DNA of 64,000 nt from Solirubrobacter sp963848475 (GCA_963848475.1 CAWKDW010000020.1:62001-126000), one strand, 5' to 3'; shown: positions 8,502 through 20,453, counted from the first letter of the stretch. Made by a program: numbers and translations. The notes: a model not told the origin generated them from the sequence alone.

Positions 8502-9608
8502 GTGCTCGCGCTCGACGCCCATCCCCACGCCCGTGCGGTGCTCGGCGCCGCGCTCAAGGGCGAGCCGGCGCACGCCTACCTGCTGCACGGTCCGGCGGGC
8601 AGCGGCAAGCGCGAGGCGGCGCGGGAGTTCGCCGGGGAGTTGCTGGCCCGCGGCGCGAAGGACCCCGAGAACGCGCGCACGAGGGCGCAGCACGGAGCGC
8701 ATCCCGACCTGACGTGGGTCATCCCGTCTGGCGCCCACGAGATGCTGCGGCGCGACGTCGACGAGGCCATCGTCGCCGCCTCCGCGCACACGCCGTTCGA
8801 GGCCGCGTACCGGATCTTCGTCCTCGAGCGCGCGGACGTGATGAACGACGAGGCCGCGAACGCGCTGCTGAAGACGCTCGAGGAGCCGCCGGGCTACGTC
8901 GTGCTGATCCTGCTCACCGACCGGCTGACGCAGGTGCTGCCGACGATCGCCAGCCGCTGCCAGGCCGTGCGCTTCGACCCGCCGCCGCCCGGCGCGCTCG
9001 CGCACCGGCTGCAGTCCCAGGGCGTTCCCCCGGACACGGCCGAAGCGGCGGCGCGGCTGAGCCTCGGCGACGCGCACAAGGCGCTCGCGCTCGCGCTCGG
9101 CGACGGGCCGGCGCTCCGCGCCGCGGCGGAGAGCATGGCCCGCGCGCCGCTGCACGGCAGGACGGGCAGCGAGCGGCCGTGGCGGGCGGTGCTCGACCGG
9201 GCGCGGCTGCGCGGGCAGAGCGCGCGCGAGGAGATCGAGAGCGCGCTCAAGGAAGAGCTGCAGTACCTGCCCAAGAAGGAGCACAAGCGCCGCGAGACGG
9301 AGTTCACCGAGCGCGCGCGGCGGGCGGACCGGCGGGCGACGACGCAGGCGCTCGATCACGCGCTCCAGCTGACGGGCCTCTGGTACCGCGACCTCAGCTG
9401 TGTCGCCGCGGGAGCGCCCGAGATCGCGTTTCACTCCGACCGGCAGCCGGCGCTGCTGGAGGACGCGGGCCGCGACCCGAAGGCACTGCGCAAAGCTCAG
9501 ACGTTGGTGGACGACACGCGCGCGAGCCTGATCCTCAACGTCAGCGAGGAGCTGGCGTGCGAGGCGCTCGCCTACCGGCTGGAGGAGACGCTCAGCGCCG
9601 GCTCGTAG
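8502..9608 (+). CDS. holB: DNA polymerase III subunit delta' (clamp loader)
   Basis: Delta' is part of the ATP-driven loader that places the beta clamp on primed DNA. The 368-residue protein opens HARAVLGAALKGEPAHAYLL and Walker-A-like HGPAGSGKREAAREFAGEL, then VDEAIVAASAHTPFEAAYRI, the signature NALLKTLEEPPGYVVLILL and TIASRCQAVRF. The C-terminal half is a diverged helical region ending LASILNVSEE-like sequence, as in actinobacterial homologues. No zinc-binding four-cysteine cluster is visible, which is common for delta' outside the tau/gamma subunit. The start at GTG 8502 fits the leaderless -10 box. Its end overlaps the convergent PHP gene by 17 bases. Confidence 0.9.
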   Translation: MLALDAHPHARAVLGAALKGEPAHAYLLHGPAGSGKREAAREFAGELLARGAKDPENARTRAQHGAHPDLTWVIPSGAHEMLRRDVDEAIVAASAHTPFEAAYRIFVLERADVMNDEAANALLKTLEEPPGYVVLILLTDRLTQVLPTIASRCQAVRFDPPPPGALAHRLQSQGVPPDTAEAAARLSLGDAHKALALALGDGPALRAAAESMARAPLHGRTGSERPWRAVLDRARLRGQSAREEIESALKEELQYLPKKEHKRRETEFTERARRADRRATTQALDHALQLTGLWYRDLSCVAAGAPEIAFHSDRQPALLEDAGRDPKALRKAQTLVDDTRASLILNVSEELACEALAYRLEETLSAGS

Positions 9609-10462
9609 CGATCCGGCCGAGGTCGGGTTCCAGGCCGTGCAGCTCGAAGGCGCGGAAGGCATTGAAGAGCTCGTGCGCAGGCCCGTGGAAGTCCGCCGAG
9701 CCGGTGGTCAGCAGGCCCCGCTCGCGGGCGGCGCCGTGCAGCAGCGGCCGTCTGCTCCGCCGTGTGGGTCGCGTAGAAGGCCTCGACGCCGTCGAGGCCG
9801 TGGTCGGCGAACTCGTACAGGGTCGGCAGCGGCTCGTCGAGGTCCCAGAACGGATGGGCCCAGACGGCGAGGCCGCCGGCGGCGTGGATGACGTCGATCG
9901 CCTCGGGCACCGTCGGCCGTGAGCGCCGGACGTAGCCGGGAGCGCCCGGGACCAGATAGGCGGGGAAGAGCGCGTTGCGGCCGTCGATTCCCTCGTCGCG
10001 CAGGCGCCGCGCGTTGGCCGGGTGCGCGAGCAGCGCGTCGGCGAGGTGCGGGCGCCCGGGCGCGGGGTGCGAGCGCAACCCCTCGTCGTCGAGCTCGAAG
10101 CCGAGCTCGCGGAGCCGGTCGGCCATCGCGAGGATCCGGCGCACGCGGTCGGCGCGGAAGTCCTGCAGCGCGTCCAGCAGCGTGCCGTCGGTGTGGTCGA
10201 GCGCGTAGCCGAGGATGTGCAGGTCCTCGTGTGCGCCATGGACCGAGGACAGCTCCGCCGCGGGCACCACCCCGATGTTCTTAACACGCGCCGCGGCCAG
10301 CGCCTCGGCGACGCCGTCGACGGTGTCGTGGTCGGTCAGCGCGAGCAGCTTTACCCCTGCATTCGCCGCTCTTGCGACGACGTCCGCGGGCGCCAGCGCG
10401 CCGTCGGAATACGTCGAATGCGATTGCAGGTCAAAGGTCGGCGCGGTTTGTTCAAATTCCAT
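9592..10462 (-). CDS. PHP-domain metal-dependent phosphoesterase, one frame change
   Basis: PHP proteins use a cluster of His and Asp residues to bind two or three metal ions and hydrolyse phosphoesters; this subtype is typical of TrpH/YciV-like 3'-5' nucleoside bisphosphate phosphatases. Motifs: FDLQSHSTYSDGAL, LLALTDHDTVDG, VPAAELSSVHG, LHILGYALDH, GGLAVWAHPFWD, and in the next frame LTTGSADFHGP. The reading frame changes near 9750, after ATHTAEQT; one missing base restores the conserved C-terminus ending at the stop at 9592. The ATG at 10462 begins MEFEQTAPTFDLQ. About 290 residues after repair, the usual length. Divergent from the small membrane protein gene at 10513. Confidence 0.85.
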
Positions 10463-10512
10463 GCGGGAAGCCTTCTAGCCAACCCCATCAAGCAGTCGAA
10501 GGGAGGTACCCG

Positions 10513-10989
10513 ATGACCACCGGCACCATTATCGCCATCGTCGTCGTGGCACTGATCGTCATTGCGCTTCTCGCGTACATGCTGCCCCGCATGCGTGCCA
10601 AGGCCGAGGTCCAGAAGCGCGAGCGCGAGCTTCAAAGCCGCCGCGAGCACGTCGCCGGCGAGCACCGCGCCGAGGCTGATGTTCGCGAGCGCCAGGCCAC
10701 GGAGGCCGAGCAGCGAGCGCGGCTTGCGCAGCGCGAGGCCGAGGCCGAGCGCGCCCAGGCGGAGGTCCACGCCGAGCGCGCGGATTTGCACGAGCGCGGT
10801 ATGGCCGACGACGAACTGATCGACGACTCTGAGCGGGACCGCTTCGCCGGGACGTCTGCCGCGACGGAGCGTCGCGACCCCGGACCCGACCTCGAGACCG
10901 ATCGCGACCACGAGCGCCCGGCGCGCTTCAACCGCGACGACGAGGTCGTCGAGGACGACCGTCCTCGCGACACCCCGACCCGCTACTGA
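10513..10989 (+). CDS. Small membrane protein: N-terminal helix plus coiled coil
   Basis: The 158-residue product has one N-terminal transmembrane helix (TIIAIVVVALIVIALLAYML, residues 4-23) with a basic PRMRAKAEVQKRE just after it, so the rest should be cytoplasmic. Residues 30-95 are a charged coiled coil rich in Arg, Glu and Ala heptads. The last 60 residues are disordered and acidic (DDELIDDSERDRF, DHERPARFNRDDEVVEDD). GGGAGG at 10501-10506 is a strong ribosome site for the ATG at 10513. I do not recognise a named family. Its stop overlaps the convergent GGDEF/EAL gene by seven bases. Confidence 0.75.
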   Translation: MTTGTIIAIVVVALIVIALLAYMLPRMRAKAEVQKRERELQSRREHVAGEHRAEADVRERQATEAEQRARLAQREAEAERAQAEVHAERADLHERGMADDELIDDSERDRFAGTSAATERRDPGPDLETDRDHERPARFNRDDEVVEDDRPRDTPTRY

Positions 10990-13064
10990 CGCGTGGGATG
11001 AGCGGGCGCTGCGGCCTCCAGCAGCGCTCGCGCCTCCTCGGCGCTGAGCGCCGAGGAGATGAAGGCGCCCTGGGCGAACTCGCACCCGAGCACCTTCAGG
11101 TAGTCGAGCTGCTCGCGCTTCTCGACGCCCTCGGCGATCACCTCGAGCCCGAGGTTGTGCGCCAGGCCGACGATCGCGCGCACGATCTCGAAGGCGCCCG
11201 CGTCGTGGCCGATCCCGCTCACCAGCGCGGGCGAGATCTTGATCGCGTCGCCGGGGAAGCGGTGCAGCAGCCGCAGCGGCGACGCGCCCATCCCGAAGTG
11301 GTCGATGTGCGTGTGTACGCCGAGCTCGTCGAGCGCCTGCACGAGCACCTGCCGGACCGACTCGTCGGTCCGGCCGCGCGAGAGGTCCTGCTCGGAGACC
11401 TCCAGGCGCAGCGCCCGCGGGTCCAGCCCGCTGTCCTCGAGCGCTGAGCGAAGCGTCGCGAGGAAGTCCGGATCGCCCAGCTGGCGGGCCGAGACGTTCA
11501 CACCGACGGTCAGCCCCGCGCCGCGCGGCAGCGCACGCCACTCGGCGAGGCGGGCGCAGGCCGCGCGGAGGACCTGGCGACCGAGGGGGACGGCCAGCCC
11601 CGTCTCCTCGGCCATGGCCAGGACCTCCGCGGGCTCGCCGTGCGGCCAGCGGCCGAGCGCTTCGAAGCCGACGATCCGCGCTGTCGCAGCCTGGACGATC
11701 GGCGCGAAGCCGACTTCCAGCGAACCCTGCTCGATCGCGGATCGCAGCTCGCGCTCCAGGCTCAGCCGGCGCACAACCTGTTGATGCATGGCCGCATCGA
11801 AGACCGCGTGACGGCCCTTGCCGTCCGCCTTGGCGCGGTACATCGCGACGTCCGCATCACGCATCACCTGCTCCGGCGCGGACCGGGCGGTCGCGAGCGC
11901 GATCCCGATCGACGCGCCGATGAACACCTCGCGCCCGTCGAGCAGGAACGGCGCCTGCAGGCTCTGCAGCACGCGCCCGGCGATCACGGTCGCCTCGCGC
12001 TGCTCGCCGACGTCGTCGAGCAGCAGCGTGAACTCGTCGCCGCTCAGGCGGGCGACGGTGTCGTTGGGACGCAGCGCCGCCTCGAGCCGTCGCGCGACCG
12101 CCTGCAGCAACTCGTCGCCGCAGGCGTGGCCGAGCGAGTCGTTGATGACCTTGAAGCGGTCCAGGTCGAGGAAGAGCACCGCGGCGCAGCACTCCGGGTG
12201 GTGACGCTGGGCGCGGCGGATCGCGTGGTCGAGGCGATCGACGAACAGCACGCGGTTGGGCAGGCCGGTGAGCGCGTCGTGCAGCGCGTCGTGCTGCATG
12301 CGGCGCTCGAGATCGCGCCGGCTGGTGACGTCGGTCACGCTGCCGACGACGCGGCTCGCGCGGCCGCGCTCGTCGCGCACCGCGATCGCGCGCGCCAGCA
12401 TCCAGCGGTAGCTGCCGTCGCGATGCTGCATCCGGTGCTCGAACTCGAACGTTTCGGTCGACGAGTCGCCGAGGTAGGCGTCGAGCGCCTGCGTGAGCGC
12501 GGAACGGTCGTCGGCGTGCACGCGGCCGAGCCACTCGCCGCGCATCTCGCCGATCTCGAGCTCGCGGTAGCCGAGCATCGACTTCCAGCGCGAGGAGTAG
12601 AAGACGCGGTCGGCCTCGACGTTCCAGTCCCAGAGGCCGTCGTTGGCGCCGCGCAGCGCGAGCGCGTGGCGCTCCTCGGAGGCGGCGAGCCGCTGCAGCC
12701 TGCGCTGGTGCGTGATCGCGTAGCGGATCGCGTGCTCCAGGCGGTCCGGCGACAGCCCCGGAACGAGCAGGAAGTCGGCGATCCCGGCCTCGGCGGCCTT
12801 CTCGTCGGCCGTCCGATCGGCGGTCTGCGCGAGCACGATCACCGGGATCTCGGGAACCGCGCGCACCAGCCGCTGGGCGAGCTGCAGCCCGTCGGTGCGC
12901 GGATCGATCTCGCGATCCACGAGCGCGATGTCGTGCCGCCGCGCGGCGACGGCGATCAGCGCGTCGGCCTGCGTGGTGACGTGGTCGATCTCAGAGCTGC
13001 GCAGCAGCGCGCGGACGGGCGCGTGCCGCGCGTCGTCGGCCGAGACCGCGAGAACCCGGAGCAC
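10983..13064 (-). CDS. Receiver-PAS-GGDEF-EAL protein (cyclic di-GMP signalling)
   Basis: The 693-residue protein turns over or senses c-di-GMP. Order: a receiver-like domain (1-125; LRVLAVSADDARHAPVRALL, IALVDREID), a PAS domain with PAC (about 140-260; ANDGLWDWNVEADRVFYSSR, FEFEHRMQHRDGSYRWML), a GGDEF domain (270-430) and an EAL domain (440-690). The GGDEF signature is SGDEF, with an intact RxxD inhibitory site (RPND) five residues before it. The EAL domain keeps EALGRW, VNVSARQL, AEGVE and AQG, but the DDFG pair reads IDHFG and LKID reads IKIS, so phosphodiesterase activity may be weak. The GTG start at 13064 overlaps the preceding stop as TAGTG, indicating coupling to the response regulator. 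Confidence 0.92.
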   Translation of the reverse strand: MLRVLAVSADDARHAPVRALLRSSEIDHVTTQADALIAVAARRHDIALVDREIDPRTDGLQLAQRLVRAVPEIPVIVLAQTADRTADEKAAEAGIADFLLVPGLSPDRLEHAIRYAITHQRRLQRLAASEERHALALRGANDGLWDWNVEADRVFYSSRWKSMLGYRELEIGEMRGEWLGRVHADDRSALTQALDAYLGDSSTETFEFEHRMQHRDGSYRWMLARAIAVRDERGRASRVVGSVTDVTSRRDLERRMQHDALHDALTGLPNRVLFVDRLDHAIRRAQRHHPECCAAVLFLDLDRFKVINDSLGHACGDELLQAVARRLEAALRPNDTVARLSGDEFTLLLDDVGEQREATVIAGRVLQSLQAPFLLDGREVFIGASIGIALATARSAPEQVMRDADVAMYRAKADGKGRHAVFDAAMHQQVVRRLSLERELRSAIEQGSLEVGFAPIVQAATARIVGFEALGRWPHGEPAEVLAMAEETGLAVPLGRQVLRAACARLAEWRALPRGAGLTVGVNVSARQLGDPDFLATLRSALEDSGLDPRALRLEVSEQDLSRGRTDESVRQVLVQALDELGVHTHIDHFGMGASPLRLLHRFPGDAIKISPALVSGIGHDAGAFEIVRAIVGLAHNLGLEVIAEGVEKREQLDYLKVLGCEFAQGAFISSALSAEEARALLEAAAPAHPTRQ

Positions 13065-13615
13065 TAGGCGACTTCCTGGCCGGTCGGTAGCTCGGCCGTC
13101 TCGAGCCAGTAGGCCGTGAAGACCTTCATCAGCCGCACGAGCGCGAGGAAGGTGACCGGCTTGACGATGTAGGTGTTCGCGCCGGCCTCGTAGGCCGCCG
13201 CGACGGTCTCCGGGTCGTCGTCGGCGCCGAGCGCGACGAGCGGGACACGGCGCGTGCGCGGGTCCTGCTTGAGCGCGCGGATCAGCGCGAGGCCACTGGG
13301 CGTGCCGGGCAGCGCCGCGTCGATGACGATCAGCGACGGCGCGGGCGACAGCGCGCCCTCGGTCGCTCCCGCGCGGTCGATGTAGGCGAGCAGCTCGGCA
13401 CCGTCGGCGACGGTCCGCAGGTCGGTCGCGTTCCGGCCCTCGAGCAGGGCGTCGCGGGCCATCGACCGGTAGTCCTCGCGCGCATCGGCGAAGAGGATCG
13501 TCGGCAGTGCCGGAACCCGTGCGCGCTGGAAGCGATCGCTCACGCGCGCCCCCCTCGACTCCGGGGGCGGAGGACCATCCGTGGCCACCGCATCTGACAT
13601 CTGCTCCTCGTACAT
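13064..13615 (-). CDS. Single-domain response regulator
   Basis: After a variable N-terminus of about 35 residues, the 183-residue product is one receiver domain. ILFADAREDYRSMARDALL gives the acidic pocket, LIVIDAALPG the phospho-acceptor Asp, VPLVALGADD the switch region, and ANTYIVKPVTF the conserved Lys-Pro. There is no DNA-binding output domain. It is the first gene of a two-gene unit with the GGDEF/EAL protein, so it probably relays phosphorylation to c-di-GMP control. The ATG at 13615 is followed in frame by a second ATG (MSDAVATD), a possible alternative start. A promoter is visible upstream. Confidence 0.88.
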   Translation of the reverse strand: MYEEQMSDAVATDGPPPPESRGARVSDRFQRARVPALPTILFADAREDYRSMARDALLEGRNATDLRTVADGAELLAYIDRAGATEGALSPAPSLIVIDAALPGTPSGLALIRALKQDPRTRRVPLVALGADDDPETVAAAYEAGANTYIVKPVTFLALVRLMKVFTAYWLETAELPTGQEVA

Positions 13616-13659
13616 CGGACCAAGGGACTCCGAGCCCCTCGGCGGGTTTGCTGGAGTCG

Positions 13660-13688
13660 AACATAGGCCGCTCTGAAACCCTGAGCAA
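13660..13688 (-). promoter_or_regulatory. Sigma-70-type promoter of the response regulator/GGDEF-EAL pair
   Basis: On the minus strand, TTGCTC (13688-13683) and TATGTT (13665-13660) are separated by 17 bases. Transcription would begin near 13653, giving a leader of about 38 bases before the ATG at 13615. Confidence 0.5.
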
Positions 13689-13741
13689 CGGGGCGCCGGG
13701 AAGTTCGGCGGATGTATGAGGTTGAAGGCCTGCCCTTGCGG

Positions 13742-14553
13742 TCAGCGCAGGACTCGACCGTTGGGGGAGCCCGAGCAGTCGAGGTGCGCTCGCGTACGCC
13801 GGCGCACAGGTGGTCCGCAAGCGCCACCGGGCGCGGAATTCGAGCTCGAACTGCATCGATCGCTCGGGCCTGCGCCGCGCTCGACAGAAGTCTCCCATGC
13901 GGTCGCGCGCTGTTGGGCGAGCGGCGTCGGCTTGCCCGGGATGATCGCGGTGACCTTGAACACCGAGGTCCCGTAGCGCGTCAGCGCGTTCCGGCGTGCC
14001 CCGAAGACGGCCTTCTCGACGCGGTCCGGCAGTACGCCGGGCTCGATCGTCCGCGCCGCCCCGCTGCCCTCCGTCGAATACCGGCGAGCGGCGCCGCGCC
14101 AGGTCAGTCCTCTGCGCAGCGCGCGCTCCACGGCCCGCGCGCCTGGCGCGGCTGGAGGCGACGACGAGCCGCACCCGCCGGCGCTGCGGCTCCACGCGCG
14201 GATGCGCCTGGACGTAGGCGTCGATCTGCTCCGCGGTGACGCTCTGCGCCGCCGGCTGGGCGATCTGGTCGCGGATCCGGGCCTCCAGCAGGCGCACACG
14301 GGACGCGTAGACGAGGTCGCTGCGGGTCAGCCCGTCGTGCGGCTGCTCGTCGACCGCCTCGCGCGCCTCGGCGTCGCTGACCGCGATCCCGCGCTGCAGC
14401 GCCTCGCCTTCCGTCCACGCCGCCTCGATCAGGAAGCGCGAGCCCGTCGCCGGCGCGCGACCAGTGCGCGACGTCCTGGTCGCCGATGCTCCGGCTGAAG
14501 CCGGGCGCGGCGATCGTCACCGCGATCGCGAGTGTCGCCAGCGACGTGGGCAT
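13742..14553 (-). pseudogene. PPIC-type peptidyl-prolyl isomerase (foldase-like), four frame changes
   Basis: Secreted PPIC foldases help exported proteins fold. The pieces follow each other in order over three frames: signal peptide MPTSLATLAIAVTIAAPGFS, then RFLIEAAWTEGEALQRGIAV and VTAEQIDAYVQAHPRVEPQR, then the PPIC core RGLTWRGAARRYSTEGSG with VFGARRNALTRYGTSVFKV, then FELEFRARWRLRTTCAPAYA and finally HLDCSGSPNGRVLR. The final W-R-x-x-T-x-C-A-x-x-Y and DCSG elements are typical of actinobacterial foldases. Frame changes fall near 14455, 14140, 13865 and 13795. Each is a single base, so these may be sequence errors, but as written no functional protein is made. Start ATG 14553 or GTG 14559. 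Confidence 0.65.
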
Positions 14554-14630
14554 CCCCACATGTCAGCACGCCCTTCATCCTGCTCGGGGGGATGCGGCGC
14601 CGAGCCGCGACTTGCCACGATGCGCCGCGG

Positions 14631-17267
14631 ATGACACAGCCCGCGAAGGACCTCGACCCGGAGCGCGCTCGGCTGCGCGACGCCGAACACAGCGACGTTC
14701 CGTGGCGGGCCTGGGGCCCGTACGTCGCTGCCCGCGCATGGGGAACCGTGCGCGAGGACTACAGCCCCGACGGCGAGGCGTGGTCGGCCTTCCCGCACGA
14801 GCACGCCCGTTCGCGCGCCTTCCGCTGGTCCGAGGACGGGATGGCGGGCGTCTGCGATGAACAGCAGCGCCTCTGTCTCTCGCTCGCGCTGTGGAACGGC
14901 GCCGACCCGATCCTCAAGGAGCGGATGTTCGGCCTCACCGGGCCGGAGGGCAACCACGGCGAGGACGTCAAGGAGTACTGGTGGTACCTCGACAGCACGC
15001 CGACGCACTCGTGGATGCGCTGGCGCTACCACTACCCGCAGGCCGAGTTCCCGTATGAGGACCTGATCGCCACCAACGCCGCTCGCAGCCGCGAGGAGGC
15101 CGAGTACGAGCTGCTCGACACCGGCGTCTTCGAGGACTGGCTACTGGCAGGTCACGGTCGACTACGCGAAGGCGGACGCCGAGGATCTGCTGATGCGCGT
15201 CCGCGTGCGCAACATGGGCACCGAGACGAAGACGCTGCACGTGCTGCCGACGCTCTGGTTTCGCAACACGTGGGACTGGGGCGATGCGGGCAGCGGCCGT
15301 CGCTGCGCGTGGCGGGCGAGGCGATCGAGGCCGAGCACCCCGAGCTCGGCCGGCGCGTGCTGAGCTGGTCCGGCGCGCCCGATCCGCTGTGCTGCGAGAA
15401 CGAGACGAACGCCCGGCGGCTGTTCGGCGTGGACGGCGGCACGCCGTATCCCAAGGACGGCATCAACGACCACGTCGTGAGCCGGCGCGGCGACCGTCAA
15501 TCCCGCGCTGGAGGGGACGAAGGCGGCGCTCTGGTACCGCCAGGAGCTGGCGCCCGGCGAGACGGCGGAGCTGCGGCTGCGGCTGGCCGGTGCCTCGGCC
15601 GACGTCGGCGAGGACTTCGACGCCGTGATGGCCCTGCGCGAGGCGGAGGCGGACGCGTTCTACGCCCCGCTCGCCCCCGAGGACGCAAGCGCCGACGAGC
15701 TCGAGGTGATGCGCCAGGCCTTCGCGGGGCTGCTCTGGTGCAAGCAGTACTACCACTACGACGTGCGCCGCTGGCTCGACGGCGATCCCGGCCAGCCGCC
15801 GCCGCCCGAGGAGCGCCGGCACGGCCGCAACGCCACCTGGAGGCACCTGCACGCGGCGGACGTGATCCTGATGCCCGACGACTGGGAGTACCCCTGGTTC
15901 GCGGCCTGGGACCTGGCCTTTCACACGGTCGCGCTCGCGCACATCGACCCCTGGCTGGCCAAGCAGCAGTTGTTGCTGCTGACCCACGAGTGGTACATGA
16001 GCTCGCGCGGGCAGCTGCCCGGCTACGAGTGGGAGTTCGGCGACGTCAACCCGCCCGTGCACGCCCTCGCCGTGCTGCGCGTGTACACGCTCGACGGCGC
16101 GCGCGATGACGAGTGGCTGACGTCGATGTTCCACAAGCTGCTCGTGAACTTCACGTGGTGGATGAACCGCGAGGACGACGACGGCAGCGACCTGTTCGCC
16201 GGCGGCTTCCTCGGGCTCGACAACATCGCCCCCTTCGATCGCGACAAGCCGCCGCCGGACCTCGGCGGCCGGCTCGTGGAGGTCGACGGGACGTCGTGGG
16301 TCGCGCTCTTCGAGCTGGGGCTGCTGGCCATCGCCGTCGTGCTCTCGCAGCGCCGCTCTGGCTACGAAGGTGTCGCGGTGAAGTTCTTCGAGCACTTCTG
16401 GGCGATCGCGCGGGCGATGGACCAGCAGGGCCTGTGGAACGAGGAGGACGGCCTCTACTACAGCGCCGTGCACCGGCCGGATGGCGAGCGTCGAGCCGAT
16501 CCGCGCCCACTCGATCGACGGGCTCCTGCCGCTGGCCGCGTTCGTGATCGTCGACGGTGGCGCGCTCGAGCACCTGCCGCGAGCTGCGCGGGCGCGTCGA
16601 ATGGTTCCTGGAGCGCTGGGGCGGCGAGCTCGACGTGCTGACCGAGTTCACGACCGGCGGCGAGGACGGGCGCCGGCTGATGTCGGTGTTCGGTCGCGAG
16701 CGGCTGGAGAAGATGCTGGAGCGCATGCTCGCCTCCGACGAGTTCCTCTCGCCGCACGGCCTGCGCGCCGTCTCCCAGTTTCATCGCGATCACCCGCTCG
16801 ACTACGGCGGCTTCGGGATCCTCGACTACGAGCCCGGGGAGTCGACGACGGCGATGTTCGGCGGCAACTCGAACTGGCGCGGCCCGATCTGGTTCCCGAT
16901 GAACTACCTGCTGATCGAGGCGCTCGCCCGGCTCGACCGCTACTTCGGGCCCGAGTTCACGGTCGAGCTGCCCGCCGGACTCCGGCAACCGCATGCGGCT
17001 CCTCGACGTCTCGCGCGAGCTCTCGTCCCGTCTCGTCTCGATCTTCACCGAGGACGCCGACGGCCGGCGGCCCGTGTTCGGCGAGCAACCGGTGCTCCAG
17101 GAGGATCCGGAGTGGCATGGCCTGCTCCCGTTCCACGAGTACTTCCACGGCGACACCGGCGCTGGCATCGGCGCGGCGCACCAGACGGGCTGGACGGCGC
17201 TCGTCGCCGACCTGATCACGAGCCGCCGCTTCCCCGAGTTCGTCAGCTCGCGGCCGAGGACCAGCTG

Positions 17268-17268
<1 letters not shown>
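14631..17268 (+). CDS. GH63/MGH1-like glycoside hydrolase (glucosidase), about six frame changes
   Basis: The repaired protein of about 880 residues resembles large cytoplasmic (alpha/alpha)6-barrel glucosidases annotated as MGH1-like or GH63. Ordered pieces: YVAARAWGTVREDYSPDGEA, ERMFGLTGPEGNHGEDVKEY, WYLDSTPTHSWMRWRYHYPQ, LWFRNTWDWGDA, YPWFAAWDLAFHTVALAHID, YEWEFGDVNPPVHALAVLRV, EDGLYYSAVHRPDG, MFGGNSNWRGPIWFPMNYLL, and HQTGWTALVADLI. The acidic residues expected in the catalytic barrel (AWDLAFH, NSNWRGPIW region) are kept. Frame changes lie near 15140, 15290, 15490, 16480, 16575 and 16980. The stop overlaps the glgX start as TGATG, so both enzymes are made together and probably act on glycogen, trehalose or glucosylglycerate-type substrates. 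The exact substrate is not deducible. Confidence 0.8.
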
Positions 17269-19361
<2,093 letters not shown>

Positions 19362-19391
19362 ATCCGCGGCGCCCCGGCCGTCTTAGTCGGT

Positions 19392-20063
19392 ATGAGCACC
19401 TTCCTGCTGATCCCCGGTGCCGGCGGCGTCGCCTGGTTCTGGCACCGGGTCACCCCGCTCCTCGAAGCCGCCGGCCACACCGCGATCGCGATCGACCTCC
19501 CCGGCGCGGACCCGGACGTCGGCCTGCCTGGATATGTGGATTTGATCGTCGCGGCCGGTTCCGGCCGGCCCGACGTCGTCCTCGTGGCACAGTCGATGGG
19601 TGGCTTCTCGGCCCTGCCCGCCTGCTCGCGGCTGCCGGGGTGCACGTTGGTGCTGCTCAACGCGATGATCCCGAATCCCGGCGAGACCGCGAACGACTGG
19701 TGGGAGAACACCGGCTTCGGGCCGGCCCGGGAGGCAGCCGCGCGGGCAGGCGGCTATCCCGAGGCCTTCGACCTCGACACCTACTTCCTGCACGACGTCC
19801 CGCCGTCGGTTGCGTTGGAGGGCGAGCCGTTCCAGCGCCCTGAGGCCGACATCGCCTTCGAGCAACCCTGCGCTTTCGAGCGCTGGCCAGACGTCCCGAC
19901 GACGGTCCTCGCCGGCCGCGACGACCGCTTCTTCCCTGTGGACTTCCAGCGCCGCGTGGCCCGCGAACGAGTCGGCCTCGACGTCGTCGAGGTCCCGGGC
20001 GGCCACCTCGCCGCGCTCAGCGAGCCGACCGCCGTCGCCGACGCACTGCTCTCAGCCGCCTGA
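19392..20063 (+). CDS. Alpha/beta-hydrolase family protein
   Basis: The 223-residue protein has the alpha/beta-hydrolase fold of the esterase type. FLLIPGAGGVAWFWHRVTPL holds the oxyanion-hole loop, VVLVAQSMGGFSAL the nucleophile elbow (Ser in Q-S-M-G), TTVLAGRDDRFFP the acid residue, and VPGGHLAALSEP the catalytic His. A cap region between the elbow and the acid contains DWWENTGFG and LDTYFLHDVPP, seen in small actinobacterial hydrolases of unknown substrate. No signal peptide, so cytoplasmic. It lies 30 bases after glgX in the same direction but shows no functional tie. Confidence 0.85.
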   Translation: MSTFLLIPGAGGVAWFWHRVTPLLEAAGHTAIAIDLPGADPDVGLPGYVDLIVAAGSGRPDVVLVAQSMGGFSALPACSRLPGCTLVLLNAMIPNPGETANDWWENTGFGPAREAAARAGGYPEAFDLDTYFLHDVPPSVALEGEPFQRPEADIAFEQPCAFERWPDVPTTVLAGRDDRFFPVDFQRRVARERVGLDVVEVPGGHLAALSEPTAVADALLSAA

Positions 20064-20380
20064 CGGAACATGTCAAAGGACATGGTGCGGCGGGGGCACA
20101 GGCCGAACCATGCGGCGGATGACCCAATCCGTACCAAGGGCCTGAGGTCCCGACCCCCTGCCCCGCCGCAGAGTGCCGCGCCGTCGCGGCGACCCCGTGC
20201 GCGTCCAGCCCGACATCGCCCGACAATCGCGCGCATGCAGGCCACGCTCACAGGAGTCCTTCGTACGAGCCATGGCCCGGCGAGCGTCCCCGCGGCGCTG
20301 GTGCTGACCGTCGCAGCGGGACGTCCGTCCGCGAAATCGCGGCTAGAATGCCCCCGTCCGGTTGCAAACCGCGACAATTT
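20064..20380 (+). other. Gene-free stretch before tRNA-Thr, with a -10-like box
   Basis: No open frame here has family features or credible starts. TAGAAT at 20344-20349 is a good -10 box about 31 bases before the tRNA, but no convincing -35 sits 16-18 bases further upstream. Confidence 0.4.
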
Positions 20381-20453
20381 GCCGACGTAGCTCAGCTGGT
20401 AGAGCACTTCACTCGTAATGAAGGGGTCAGCGGTTCGAATCCGCTCGTCGGCT
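20381..20453 (+). tRNA. tRNA-Thr (anticodon CGT)
   Basis: A complete cloverleaf is visible. The acceptor arm pairs GCCGACG (20381-20387) with CGTCGGC (20446-20452). The D arm holds AGCTCAGCTGGTAGAGC. The anticodon stem CTTCA/TGAAG encloses the loop CTCGTAA with anticodon CGT, reading ACG. The T arm holds GGTTCGAATCC. The discriminator base is T and CCA is not encoded. Confidence 0.96.

Noticed and set aside
13540..13827. 95-codon minus-strand frame between the regulator and the foldase
   Set aside because: Its N-terminus overlaps the foldase tail in a different frame and the rest has no features; the region instead holds the response-regulator promoter.
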